Positions 12,843-23,264 of a stretch of 64,000 bases of DNA are shown here, in pieces. The DNA lies in contig BSQZ01000038.1 in NCBI GenBank assembly GCA_033239005.1, positions 2,631,001-2,695,000 on the forward strand, read 5' to 3'. The translations under genes and the position numbers were made by a program. Position 1 is the first letter of the stretch. Every line of letters starts with the position of its first letter. The notes under the pieces are model-generated. The model did not search any database, was not told the DNA's origin, and saw only the letters and a list, made by a program, of their open reading frames with translations. The DNA comes from Lamellibrachia satsuma. Taxonomy: Eukaryota; Annelida; Polychaeta; Sabellida; Siboglinidae.

Positions 12843-13545
12843 ATACAATAAGTTATATCCTCATCGCGCTTAATTTTACGTGCACATGTTTAAATTATGT
12901 TTATGTTTGTCAAATAATATTTTGCCCAAAAATGTGTATATTAGGAATGCCAGTGGGGGGTCATGCCTTGCCAGTGGGGGCCGTGTCATGCAAGAGGGGG
13001 CCTTGCCAAGCCAGTGGGGGCCGTGTCATGCAAGAGGGGGTCATGCCTTGCTAGTGGGGGCCGTTCCATTCCAGTGGGGGCCGTTCCATTCCAGTGGGGG
13101 CCGTTCCATTCCAGTGGGGGCCGTGTCATGCAAGAGGGGGCCTTGCCAAGCCAGTGGGGGCCGCACCATGCCAGTGGGAGCCATATCTTGCCAGTGGGGG
13201 CCGTTCCATGCCAGTGGGGGCCGTTCCATGCCAGTGGGGGCCGTTCCATGCCAGTGGGGGCCGTGCCATGCCAGTTGGGGCCGTTCCATGCCAGTGGGGG
13301 CCGTGCCATGCCAGTGGGGGCCGTTCCATGCCAGTGGGGGCCGTTCCATGCCAGTGGGGGCCGTTCCATGCCAGTGGGGGCCGTTCCATGCCAGTGGGGG
13401 CCGTTCCATGCCAGTGGGGGCCGTGCCATGCCAGTGGGGGCCGTTCCATGCCAGTGGGGGCCGTTCCATGCCAGTGGGGGCCGTTCCATGCCAGTGGGGG
13501 CCGTTCCATGCCAGTGGGGGCCGTGCCATGCGAACGTAATTATGA
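12843..13545. repeat. 20-bp minisatellite within a dispersed element, copy 1
   Basis: About 29 units of CCAGTGGGGGCCGTTCCATG. The roughly 110 bp to its left (ACAATAAGT...TATCCT...CGCG...GTTTGTCAAATAATA) matches the left flank of a shorter array of the same unit at 51,524-51,815. The array therefore travels as part of a dispersed element. The 20-bp period without stops keeps several frames open on both strands, creating spurious proteins. Confidence 0.93.
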
Positions 13546-13850
13546 ATAATATGAAGAACTTATGCCTGCTTCGTAAACAAATTGTGAATCTCTACAATAA
13601 AGTGGTTGATCTGTTTTACCTGGCTGTAGATAAGTGAAGTGTCTTCCGTACCCAAACTTTATATTAGCAGTCTAGCAGACACCAAAATAGTGTTAACATT
13701 CTCAGTAGCCGTGTAGCTCTTCAATATAACTATTGCCTCAGCACACTGTACTCCTAAAGTCTGAGCATTACGTTTACCTGCCTGGGAACTGTGTACCAAC
13801 TCTTTTCCACCTCGTCCATCATAAACGTAAGAATGTTGATTTATTGAATG
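13546..13850. other. gene-free stretch
   Basis: Nothing recognised. It lies between the minisatellite and duplicated intron sequence. Confidence 0.5.
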
Positions 13851-14180
13851 AAACCACAGTTTGACAGATTAAACCACAGTTATCTGTGAAAAATTATACA
13901 TTAACTCTAACAACAGGCAAACATGGTTTATTTGTGCGGCATTTGTAAACACTTAATTTGAAATTCCAACGTTAACATACACGCATAAACATACGCGCCT
14001 CGCGATTTCCGAGAGGGACGTAATCTGGTAATTTTGTATACTGTGTGAATATATTCCTGAATAGCGAGTTTCTGTAATAGATGATCCTAAGCTCTGGGGA
14101 CGTTGACTGCGAGCCACGTAGTCACCAAGTGACGAGGGACATTCCTTACTCTTGTGTGCCACTTGAACAAGTTGTCTTTT
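13851..14180 (+). other. intron 1 duplicate (copy A)
   Basis: Matches 47,310-47,610 of copy B (shared CAAACATGGTTTATTTGTGC, GAGGGACGTAATCTGGT and ATCCTAAGCTCTGGGG), confirming that copy A once continued into the NIDO gene's first intron. Confidence 0.85.
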
Positions 14181-14474
14181 GTACTACGTGATAATGTACG
14201 ACTAACGTTTGTCAAACAAGATGCCAACAACATATCAATTCAAAATAAGTCCGAAGACTCTCGCAAATAGTTGAGCTGTGCGCAGTCGAAGCTTCCCGCT
14301 GTTCAATCAGCATAATTATTACAGCTTCCACGGTGAGCTACGTCTGTAGAGTTCTGTAATATTTCGAAATAACATACTAATCTACAACCACGGCCTTGCG
14401 CTAATAAACAGCGCGATCCCACTGACGAGCAGAATACTTTCTAACCAAGCAACTAAATCATTTAATGCGTCGCG

Positions 14475-14660
14475 TCAACAAATGTTATCATAGTTTTTTG
14501 TTTACCTCAAGTGCATACTAGGTGTTGGTCCAGACAGGTACAGAACAAGCAACTACATTAAACTGAACAACAAAGAAAACGCGAATAGTTCAACGTAACA
14601 TTTTGTCGCGACGTAATGAACTCACCGGACTTTTGTTGACGCAGTATGATAGAGCTAGAT
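14475..14660 (+). repeat. duplicated block, left part (matches 39,722-39,905)
   Basis: Shares CTCAAGTGCATACTAGG, AGGTACAGAACAAGCAACTA and GAAAACGCGAATAGTTCAAC with copy C. It leads into the 26-bp minisatellite in both places. Confidence 0.88.
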
Positions 14661-15138
14661 GCTGTGTTTCGATGATTGAGCTAGATGTTGTGTTTCGATG
14701 ATTGAGCTAGATATTGTGTTTCGATGATAGAGCTAGATGTTGTGTTTCGATTATAGAGCTAGATGTTGTGTTTCGATGCTTGAGCTAGATGTTGTGTTTC
14801 GATGATTGAGCTAGATGTTGTGTTTCGATGATAGAGCTAGATGTTGTGTTTCGATGATTGAGCTAGATGTTGTGTTTCGATGATAGGGCTAGATGTTGTG
14901 TTTCGATGATAGAGCTAGATGTTGTGTTTCGATGATTGAGCTAGATGTTGTGTTTCGATGATAGAGCTAGATGTTGTGTTTCGATGATTGAGCTAGATGT
15001 TGTGTTTCGATGATAGAGCTAGATATTGTGTTTCGATGATAGAGCTAGATGTTGTGTTTCGATGATAGAGCTAGATGTTGTGTTTCGATGATAGAGCTAG
15101 ATGTTGTGTTTCGATTATAGAGCTAGATGTTGTTTCGA
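14650..15138. repeat. 26-bp minisatellite
   Basis: About nineteen units of GAGCTAGATGTTGTGTTTCG + ATGATA (or ATGATT). The homologous site in copy C (39,900-39,945) has only about two units, so copy number changed after duplication. Confidence 0.95.
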
Positions 15139-15800
15139 TTAAGTCAAACATATTATGCAGGGCGCACGTACTACACACTGTCCTGCACGGTTAGTTCGGC
15201 GCACGTACGGGCACGTGAGCTAGTCATTAATGATACTAGTCTTTTAATCGAATGTACCACCCACAGCACATGCGCACAGTCCACCACAAACTCATGTGTT
15301 AGCCCAAGTTTGGGCTGTTTGGGGTAAACCACTTGAGACATGCAATCGGTGCAGGCTAACACAAGGCTTGATGACTCAAGTCACAGGGGCTGCTGACTCG
15401 AGTCAGGCTCGAGTCGCACATGTTCATGACTTGTGACTTGACTCGGAATTCAAACATATGACTCGAGACTTGTCACCGTATCCATTTTGGACCTCTCTCT
15501 GGGTGCATATATTGATTTCCTGGCAAAAACATTCCCAAATCCTGAAAAGTTGGTAATGTCTTTTTGTCAAAGGTGGCGGAAGTTATTGGCCATTGACCCA
15601 ATATATTAACCCAAAGAGAAAGGCCAAATGGCTCAAATGACCAGAAGTAATGCCAGAGTGGTGACAAAAGATTAATTTTGAAGTGTGCCGCTGTGAACCC
15701 CTTAGAGTATTATTGAGTTGTCAATATAGGAAAACCTTAATAACAATCATTTTAATGAGTAACCAAATCATTTAAGGAAACATGAAATGCCACCATTAGA
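15139..15800 (+). repeat. duplicated block, right part (copy A)
   Basis: Matches 39,946-40,290 (copy C) and 47,625-48,130 (copy B): TCAAACATATTATGCAGGGC, then GACTTGTGACTTGACTCGG, then TTGATTTCCTGGCAAAAA. Contains the R4 insertion that the other two copies lack. No coding capacity. Confidence 0.9.
15219..15338. repeat. dispersed repeat R4, copy 1 (insertion)
   Basis: About 120 bp present here but absent from copies B and C at the same point (between GGGCACGTG and CATGCAATCGG). A second copy lies at 18,256-18,370 with about five differences. Confidence 0.85.
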
Positions 15801-15837
15801 GGCCACATGGTCAACATATGGGAAAGTATGATTATAT

Positions 15838-16078
15838 GTATTATATGATCATTATTATACTAATTAAAGGGTCTGTGTCTCTTTCGGGGGCAAAAGGGAC
15901 GCCATTTTGTTATTGCTGTTGCATTTTTGGGGTTTACCAACATGACTTTTGCGATTCAGCAAACCCAGGTCACCCTAAAACCGTTTGTCGTCACACTTTA
16001 CTAAGAAACACCAGCGGATTGTTAGTTTTCTGAAATTGGCGCCGTTCTATATAAGCATATTCTCGTTTGTTTTGTTAT
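15838..16078. repeat. dispersed repeat R3, copy 3
   Basis: The longest R3 copy. It shares ATGATCATTATTATACTAAT with 9841 onward and TTTCTGAAATTG with 4598-4716. Confidence 0.85.
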
Positions 16079-17815
16079 TTGTTTGTTCAAAGATGAATAC
16101 GCATTTGGTTTAATGAAACTAAGAATTATATATGTAATGCCAAAACTCGGAAATTAATTACAGTTATATGACTACGATATAATCATTGAAGGGTTTACTG
16201 AAATCAAGATCATGAACTTAATTTTATTGAAAGAAATGAGCGTCAACCAAAGTAGGGTTGCCGAGCAATACTGTTGTGAGATCAATACAAGTGTCGATGC
16301 AGAATAGCTGACGAAGACACTGCTACACTGATAAGCGGCAATTCAGCCAAAAAGACCAAAATAAGCCATCGTTGATGCGTCCGCTTAAGGACATATTTAT
16401 ATCGTGTGATAGGATTTGGTGTGATCAAATAGAGATCACAATTGCTACGGAAATGTGGTTTAGTTACAAACTGAGATTTGATAAACGCAGGAAGCTGGTT
16501 TTCAAATCAACGGATGGTTTGGCAGTTTAGACATAGGGACGCCATGTGTAAATGGAACAGACTTAATCCGCTAATGGAGTATTGGAGTAATCCGAGTCAG
16601 ATGAACCCAACGATAGACCAAAATTACTGCAGCGTGCCACTGGCATAGACATGTTGGTACTATGGGGTTAAGATTGTTAAAATGATTAAGGTGGCTGGTC
16701 TGCAAGGCCATTCGCTCAAAGGCGTGATCAACGCGTTTTAGTGGTGGGCAATTAAGGGCCATCTGTTTAATGAATTGATGAGAAATTCAAAGAGGATGAT
16801 GACCTAACATCTGTTAAATGAATGTCAACGATGGTGGTGATTTAAAGAATCAACGATAAGATCTGATATAATCAACGTGCTGATCACATTAAGGGACATT
16901 TGTTTAATGAATTCAGGAGTAATTCAACGAGGATGATAACCTAACACCTCCATCTGATTGTCTCTGATCAGATATGGTTTCGATGCGGGGACTGTCAATG
17001 CTGAATGTAACATACTTTGTTTTTGGGTGAGTTGAGATAGATAGAGGGCAAGGCAACTGATTTCAACTATGTACAGTAGCCCCTGGCTTGGTTGGTCGTG
17101 TTAGAGAGTAGAACAATATAGTCAGCAAAATCAGTATCACATAGGACCTTTGCAAGATGCTTGCGAATGTAAATCCTGGTGCTGTGTCATCTTCACCTAT
17201 GACCATTATTATCTACACTGGGTCTAGTATAATGTTTACATGTATACCATAGTATAGTTAACACAGGTACACCCAAACATGAGTATTATGTTGAATGCAC
17301 AAATGTAGGGGACTTAGTCAGGTTATATATGTGAAATAATTGTAAAACTATTGTTCTACTACTAGTGATAGATTAGTAATTGTGAAACCATAATTTGTTA
17401 GTTGTTATTGAATTTCTTTTGTGTCAAATGTATTGCACTATGAAACCATATCTGAGTATGTCTTAGAATATTAAAGCATAACATTTGTAATTATAGCATA
17501 AACTATATCTTATGAAATGATTTATAAATTTATAATACAGCTTTCAAATATACAATAACTAAGATTGTATTCGAATTAGGATTATGCTGTAAATGCATTG
17601 TTATGATTGTTAGTATGATATTACAAAAGTATCATTATGACTACACTCTCGGTGTCTAAGAATGGATTGGAATGTTTGGATGTCACAGTATCTATGTATA
17701 CATAATGATATTGCACAGTATTTTTGTAAGTTCAACTATACTCAGGTGAAAACTGATTGTAATTTTACATTGTGAAACATACTTGAAATAAAATTAATAT
17801 GTTATTATAAATATG
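16079..17815. other. gene-free AT-rich stretch
   Basis: No ORF or repeat family recognised. There is one weak internal direct repeat (GTTTAATGAATT...GAGGATGAT...CCTAACA at 16,763-16,812 and 16,909-16,952). Confidence 0.55.
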
Positions 17816-17825
17816 TTCGTTTTTT

Positions 17826-18080
17826 GAAGGTTCGGAACACATTGGAATATGGTTGGGGTTGTTTGGGGTAACGTTGGCGTATGGTTGGGACAATGTTGGC
17901 AGATGTTTGGGGTAACGTTAAAGGATGGTTGGGGCAACGTTGGTTGATGGTTTGGGCAACGTTGGTTGATGGTTTGGGCAACGTTGGCTGATGGTTGGGG
18001 CAACGTTGGCTCATGGTTGGGGTAACGTTGGTGCTGTGTATGCTGTTGACGTAGGTGCAACGTTGGCCCAACGAGCAAAG
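17826..18080. repeat. 22-bp minisatellite with CAACGTTGG core
   Basis: About ten diverged units around GGGCAACGTTGGTTGATGGT. The minus-strand Pro/Asn/His-rich translations are artefacts. Confidence 0.9.
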
Positions 18081-18255
18081 TAACGTTGCGCCAACAATAG
18101 TTGCTGCAGTTGGCATATGGTTGGCTGACTGTCTATGTGTGCATGTGGCAAGGCAGCGACAGTATCCATACACACAACCAACCTATTAAAATGTTTCGTT
18201 AAACATCCTATACATAAAATAAATAAAACTATCAGATAAAAACCATTTCAGCAAC

Positions 18256-18370
18256 ATTAATGATACTAGTCTTTTAATCGAATGTACCACCCACAGCGCA
18301 TGCGCACAGTCCACCACAAACTCCTGCGTTAGCCCAAGTTTGGGCTGTTTGGAGTAAACCACTTGAGACT
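18256..18370. repeat. dispersed repeat R4, copy 2
   Basis: Matches 15,224-15,338 (ATTAATGATACTAGTCTTTT through GTAAACCACTTGAGA). It abuts the gypsy integrase fragment on its right. Confidence 0.85.
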
Positions 18371-18424
18371 GTTCGTAATTTAAACTCAGCCGCACATTGA
18401 CTGTTCTACTCACGAATATAGCCA

Positions 18425-18977
18425 CTGAAGTCTATTCTGGAATGGCGCAACACACCAACTGAGGGCTTGAAGAGCTCACCTGTGCAACGTCTGATGTCAC
18501 GTCGCACCAATGCACTGTTGCCGACGCGCAAAAGCCTGTTGGGACCGGACATTCTGGAAAGAAATATCAGCATTGCTATCGAACAACGAAAGCAAACTCA
18601 ACGACGGCATTACGACACCCACTCTACACCGCTGAAAGAGCTAAGTGTTGGACAAGCGGTCCGAATGAAGCTGTCTGGATGCAAAACTTGGGAGTTTGGG
18701 AGCGTGTAAACGTTCACTGGGGCAACGATCCTACAACGTTGAAGTCGTCGGTCAGAAGTATCGGACAAACAGACGAGAGTTGAGTGAAACCAGCGAGATG
18801 GCGCCCCTCGGGACCGTAGATGATCTGACGTCAGACGAAGGAGAGCCCGAGCCGACCGGTCAACGACAAACTTTTGTTGTGACATTCCGTTGTCGCCGTG
18901 TCCCCGCCCGAACCCGCCGCGGGGGACCCCGAGCGATACGCCGAGACGACACGATCCATATGAACCTAGACGCATAA
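18425..18977 (+). pseudogene. Ty3/gypsy integrase C-terminal fragment
   Basis: The frame reads LEWRNTPTEGLKSSPVQRLM, then RRHYDTHSTPLKEL..GQAVRMK, the usual C-terminal end of a gypsy integrase. The remainder (NVEVVGQKYRTNRRELSE) continues in another frame after a break near 18,700. Truncated upstream. Followed by a polypurine tract and LTR, so this is the 3' end of one element. Confidence 0.88.
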
Positions 18978-19069
18978 CACTTCATAACCGTGATGACATT
19001 AAGCAACCACAAAGGCTGATCGAACAGTGACCCCCTAAGTTGTGAAGAAAAAAAAATAACAAAAAGGGA

Positions 19070-19301
19070 TGTCACGAGATACTCCAGCTGATACCAGCTA
19101 GTAGGGTATATTTGGACTGGCTGCATAGTTGCAACCTTTGGAATCTATTGCAATACACAGAGGGACATTAGCATATAGAGTAGTGGGCGTTGCATCTGTA
19201 GTTAAGCAGTCTACGCTAGGATCTAGATCAGCAAACGTGTGTAACTAGTGAGCAGCACAATAAACTTATAATCTTGAAGTATTTCTTGTATGTTAATAAC
19301 A
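19070..19301 (+). mobile_element. gypsy 3' LTR
   Basis: Preceded by a polypurine tract (AAAAAGGGA, 19,061-19,069), it begins TGTCACGAG and contains AATAAA near 19,260. A CA end is likely at about 19,301. The right boundary is estimated, since no second LTR is present for comparison. Confidence 0.6.
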
Positions 19302-20514
19302 TATAAAAACAAGCAATACCTTTATACCATACTCCCTCGGACATCAGACAGACTGGTGCTAGCCACACAGAAAGATCAAGACAAGTGGCACACACAAAAC
19401 ACGAACTGCACAACCACGTGCTTGTTGTGAGCCGACTGAAATCGCGGAAAACCTCAATGAACGGCACGAAACCGCTGAACTCATCGCACAGCGGGACCAG
19501 GTTCGGCCGGGTAAATACGACCATGCGGCGGTGGCGATACACTGACGAGATGCTGTCAGTGAAATGTGACTGTTGAGAACAGCGGCGTATCTAGTATTTC
19601 GCAAAGGGAGAAGGCAAGGGGGCTAATTGGGGAGACCAGGTAGCGACGCAACTGAAAAATACGGTAAACATGTAAAAATCGAATTAAGCAAAAGGGAGTG
19701 ACGGCCCAGTGCTCTCTCTAAACACGCCACTGGCGGAGGAGACCAGACAATGTCCCACCTCCTCTGCTGCCGACTACTGGACGGTCCGTGCACACGGATT
19801 TAGCAACTCAGTGTCACGGACCAGGCAGAGGCGCTCGAAGGTGGCAACACCTCGTGCGAGGGCCACGATAAGACGAAGAAGCCGCGCACTGAATGACTGA
19901 ACAACATCCGGCGGATACAATTGTCGACAGTCGTAGCCCAGTCGAGTATGACCGTCTTGACCGGCAACCTGACGACTCTCCTACGACTGACCGCTGCACA
20001 CTGCTACGACTATTCACAAGGGCAGATCGTGTTATTTCACAAATCATGATCTGCCACCTATTTTATGGTCGACGAACTTCAACGATCAACAAAATCCTTG
20101 TTCTACTTTTAGCTGATACATTTCGACTAAAAAATCGGTATCAAGACATAACCCACAGGACAACCCCCCTGGATAATATCCTCTGCCAATATCACCCGGG
20201 CATTACACCCCACCCTAAAAAAAATCCCCATAGGCAAAATCTACAATCCAAATGCATATAAAAGTTATAACCGCGCGATTGTTCACGACTGTTCAAGACT
20301 ATGACTTCAGCTGGCATCGCAGTGTCGTTGAACTTGCACACAACATTTGATGTGTTTAAGAACTGCAGTGCATTTCTGCAACGAATTAGTCTGATAAATA
20401 TGTCGAATGTGTGCTTGCGTGCCTCCGTGTGCGTGTGCGTGTGCGTGTGTGGTATTGACCTTCTGCTTTCATCACTACCTTGTTACTTGACATTGACAGT
20501 GGGGTGTGACGATA
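19302..20514. other. gene-free stretch
   Basis: Several short overlapping ORFs on both strands have no recognisable content. A short GTGC/GT microsatellite lies near 20,424. Confidence 0.5.
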
Positions 20515-20571
20515 CGATAACCCGGCTTCACTTAAGTGCGGCGTTTGACACGATTGATCACCATGTGCGTG
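20515..20571 (+). pseudogene. LINE RT remnant, left part (Polinton target)
   Basis: The frame reads LHLSAAFDTIDHHV, the RT motif with the first catalytic Asp region (AFDTIDH). It is broken at TGCGTG by the Polinton and its continuation lies at 39,320 onward. Confidence 0.88.
20566..20571. repeat. left target-site duplication TGCGTG
   Basis: The six bases immediately left of the Polinton, identical to 39,320-39,325. Confidence 0.95.
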
Positions 20572-20732
20572 AGTAGTATGTAGGTAGTTTTCAATAAGCA
20601 ATTGTGGCGGCAATTTTGGTCGATTTTTGGTGGTAGCTAAAAATAGATGGTAGCTAAAAATAGACATTGGTTAATTTTAATTTTCTAAAAATAGACATAT
20701 TTTAATTTTTATTTTAAATTTTAATTTCAATG
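20572..20732 (+). repeat. left TIR of the Polinton
   Basis: 161 bp beginning AGTAGTATGTAGGTAG. It matches the inverse of 39,159-39,319 with two mismatches and includes a 17-bp tandem repeat (GGTAGCTAAAAATAGA twice). Confidence 0.97.
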
Positions 20733-21102
20733 AAAACCTAGCGAAAACTCCACATATCGCTGACGTGACGATTAAAATGAATGAGAGAGCTAATCAATCA
20801 GGGTTCAGTACGTTATCGGTGAATGGTGTAGAGCTGCGATTCGTCGGTTATAGTTTCGTAAAAGTTATGCGTATGAGTTTCATAAAAATCGTGGATGATT
20901 AATGAGGTGAGGAGGATGAATGACTCGTGTGTCCATCTGCTTGCCGCCGAAACGCGGCCATCTTAAAAACGGAACAAACGCAGTCGGTCGTGTGCACACA
21001 CACAATCATCTTTTAATTGCATAACAATACAGATACTAGCAGCTGGTAAGTTTTACCAATACATCGAAGCAATAAACAAGCTATGCTGTATTACAGTTTA
21101 CC
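20733..21102. other. Polinton left subterminal non-coding region
   Basis: No ORF recognised between the TIR and the protease stop codon. Confidence 0.6.
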
Positions 21103-21552
21103 CTATCTCAGGGTCTTAACCCAATCAAACACGCGACAATCGTTTGCTACTAAATCACTACCAAATGTATTGACGAAAGCCTTCATCGGTATGCCGTTAC
21201 AACGAAGCACCAAATAAGCAATGCAGTATTGTCCGCACACGTTAGATAGAGGACTCTGAAGTCTCTTGGCATTGTGACTCCACTCGGAACAATGTTCGTT
21301 CAGGAACACGCGAAATGTGCCATGTAGCAGCGGTAGTCCGTACGAGCAGAAGTATTCACCGCGTCTGTCGGCATCCACGTAGAGAGCGATCCAATGTTGA
21401 CCGGGTTTATCGCCGTCGTGAGTGTTGCATACGAAAGCGAACGGGAAAGCATCGATCATCGTAGGCAGTCCGTCTTTGGGTACGACGTCGCGAACGATCG
21501 AACGAGTTCGTGCGTCTCTCGCCATGAGACGCGCAATCTGGCTTGTCTCCAT
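21103..21552 (-). CDS. PRO: adenain-like cysteine protease (Polinton PRO)
   Basis: A 149-residue Ulp1/adenain-type protease, expected to cleave capsid precursors during virion maturation. Visible motifs: His53 in GQHWIALYVD, Gln99 and the nucleophile Cys106 in SNVCGQYCIAYL. The position that is normally acidic in the catalytic triad, within YFCSYGLP, is Cys69 here. The ATG at 21,552 is chosen because it overlaps the capsid stop codon as TGATG. The longer upstream reading frame (to 21,699) overlaps the capsid gene and has no family similarity. It is the last gene of the minus-strand series, next to the left TIR. Function is inferred by family; activity is uncertain because of the substitution. 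Confidence 0.9.
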   Translation of the reverse strand: METSQIARLMARDARTRSIVRDVVPKDGLPTMIDAFPFAFVCNTHDGDKPGQHWIALYVDADRRGEYFCSYGLPLLHGTFRVFLNEHCSEWSHNAKRLQSPLSNVCGQYCIAYLVLRCNGIPMKAFVNTFGSDLVANDCRVFDWVKTLR

Positions 21553-22868
21553 CAGAAATCGTAGATGACGTTCCTGCTCTTGTCGATTTCCAGCACCGAT
21601 TCGAATTCTGCGTACACGACGACGTTGATGGTCTGTTGGAGCGCTGCAGCGAAATGCATCTCGATGCGCAGGTTGCCCTTTTGTACCAGATGGAAGCACG
21701 ATCCATCACACACGTCCGGGGTCAGATCGAAACCAAAGAAGGTGTACCCATCACGGAAGTCGTCACGAGTCAGACCGTTCCCTTCGTCCTGTGATACCTT
21801 GCCAGTCGAGGTGAACAGGTTGAGGTAACTTCTGATGAATCGATTCTCATCGAAATTCGGCTGGAGAGGTTTGGAGGGTACTTGTCGACCATCCACGTAA
21901 ACGGCGAGGAAGTTGACGTTGTTGTGCTTGGCGTGAAACGGGTTCTTCGCGTACGAACCGTTGTACGCGTCGTTGTCGATGCAGCATAGTACCAGACGTT
22001 TCGGTAGGGTACCAAGGAACAGGTTTTCGTGCGTGTGCGACATGGCCCCTGTGGGAATGGAGTATACTTTGCAGTCGACGGAACGCAGCGGGTACTTGGC
22101 CGTGCCCTTGTCCAGTGCCTTGATGTGCGCCATCTGAACGGTCGGATTCAGTGTGGCTTTCCTCGCGAACATGGTGGCGTTGACGATGTGTACTTTATAA
22201 TCGAGGTTGCCACCACCGGCCATGAGCGCGAACGTGTCCTTGCTTCGCACCAGTCGTATCTTGACGTCGACGCCGTTGAGCAGGTAACGATCTTGTAGGA
22301 ACAGGTCCACGTGTAGTCGTCCCATCATGTCAACGACACGACTCTGCGTGACGTGCGCTCGCCGAGACACCAACCCTCGGTTCATTACGTCCTCGTCGAC
22401 AATGTTGACGGCGTCCATGCGACCGGCGGTGTCTTTGTACCACAGCTGACTCGTCAGCTGAGTCTCTTTGGCCTCGCTGCCGTAACTCAACAGCGTTTCG
22501 ATGTAGGCGCGATACGGGTACGTGTTTGTCGAAGGAGTCACGAGCGTGCCGTTTAGGTAGACATCGACTTGACTGAATAACGAATGCAACCAATTATTCA
22601 CCGGAGCCACAGCGTTGTCGGGGTCGAGAGGTGTCCCGTTGCCTTTGGTTACCTTCGCTTGCACGTGCAGGTAGCTGCTGGCGAGATCCAGGTAAGTGTC
22701 TCCCGATCCAGGTAATAAGAATTCTATGGGACCACCCGACTCGAGGGAGGCCATCGGTTGGTGTTCCACCCATTGTGCGTCTTCGATGCTGGTCTGAGTC
22801 GGCGGCACGCCGAAGAGATCGAGTTCGCTCTTGACCCCCTCGCAAGATTGTCTATGCACGAAAGCCAT
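21552..22868 (-). CDS. MCP: major capsid protein, double jelly roll (Polinton MCP)
   Basis: A 438-residue protein of the hexon-like double-jelly-roll family, which would build the icosahedral shell. The order of conserved blocks fits Polinton MCPs: an N-terminal VKSELDLFGVPPTQTSIE, then a QVDVYLNGTLVTPS...YPYRAYIE block around residue 105-130, and a C-terminal YTFFGFDLTPD segment. The reading frame is intact over its whole length. The ATG at 22,868 is preferred over the one at 22,889 because the family-like sequence starts at MAFVH; it overlaps the end of the core-like gene by 17 nt. Followed without a gap by the protease. Confidence 0.94.
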   Translation of the reverse strand: MAFVHRQSCEGVKSELDLFGVPPTQTSIEDAQWVEHQPMASLESGGPIEFLLPGSGDTYLDLASSYLHVQAKVTKGNGTPLDPDNAVAPVNNWLHSLFSQVDVYLNGTLVTPSTNTYPYRAYIETLLSYGSEAKETQLTSQLWYKDTAGRMDAVNIVDEDVMNRGLVSRRAHVTQSRVVDMMGRLHVDLFLQDRYLLNGVDVKIRLVRSKDTFALMAGGGNLDYKVHIVNATMFARKATLNPTVQMAHIKALDKGTAKYPLRSVDCKVYSIPTGAMSHTHENLFLGTLPKRLVLCCIDNDAYNGSYAKNPFHAKHNNVNFLAVYVDGRQVPSKPLQPNFDENRFIRSYLNLFTSTGKVSQDEGNGLTRDDFRDGYTFFGFDLTPDVCDGSCFHLVQKGNLRIEMHFAAALQQTINVVVYAEFESVLEIDKSRNVIYDF

Positions 22869-23261
22869 CGTCGAACACGTCACGTTCACGAATCGTCTGC
22901 GCTTTACGACGTCTTTTCACTGCACTGACCCGTCGCGGTGCTGTCGCGCGTTTTATACGTTTCTGAGGTCGCACGCCAGGAGTCGTCAACAGACCGCGTA
23001 TCAAATCTTTACCGGCGTCGGTGGCGCGTCGTTTCGCCGCCATTTTTATGTTCTGACCGGACATGACGTCGTCGGCTATACGCAAGCCTGTCTTCAACGC
23101 CCCCTTCCCCAAAGCCACGGCTCCGCGCTTGATGAGTGGCATGGCGCTCCGAATCAGACCTCGAACAGACTACCCAACCCGTGTCCTCGTTGCACTCTGG
23201 CACCGACAAAGTAGGGTAGAGCGCCTCCCGCCTGTCGGGTGTAATAATCGTTGTAATTCAT
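22852..23261 (-). pseudogene. small basic core/pX-like protein, frame broken
   Basis: Two overlapping frames make up one small gene. The first opens at 23,261, three bases after the minor capsid stop, and encodes a Tyr/Gly-rich N-terminus (QAGGALPYFVGARV) that stops at 23,154. The second, 23,142-22,852 and open upstream of its ATG, gives a Lys/Arg-rich protein (RPQKRIKRATAPRR, RRRKAQ). A one-base length change near 23,158-23,163 separates them. Gene position (between the two capsid genes) and basic composition resemble the adenovirus-like core or membrane-active small proteins of Polintons. That assignment is inference. The break may be real decay or an assembly error. Confidence 0.72.
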
Positions 23262-23264
23262 TCT

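Noticed and set aside
12880..13637. Long overlapping ORFs on both strands (up to 224 codons) of a Gly/Pro/Trp-rich repeat protein
   Set aside because: The 20-bp minisatellite has no stop codon in several frames, so long ORFs on both strands are automatic.
14650..15138. CRISPR-like regular repeat array
   Set aside because: Units are directly adjacent with no spacers; this is a eukaryotic minisatellite.
17794..18173. Pro/Asn/His-rich ORFs
   Set aside because: Translation of the 22-bp CAACGTTGG minisatellite.
18186..18425. Shared minus-strand peptide at 15.2 and 18.3 kb
   Set aside because: It is the translation of repeat R4 in both places; no start, splice or domain support.
21552..21699. 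N-terminal extension of the protease ORF
   Set aside because: The extension overlaps the capsid coding sequence in another frame; the ATG in the TGATG overlap gives the family-sized protein.
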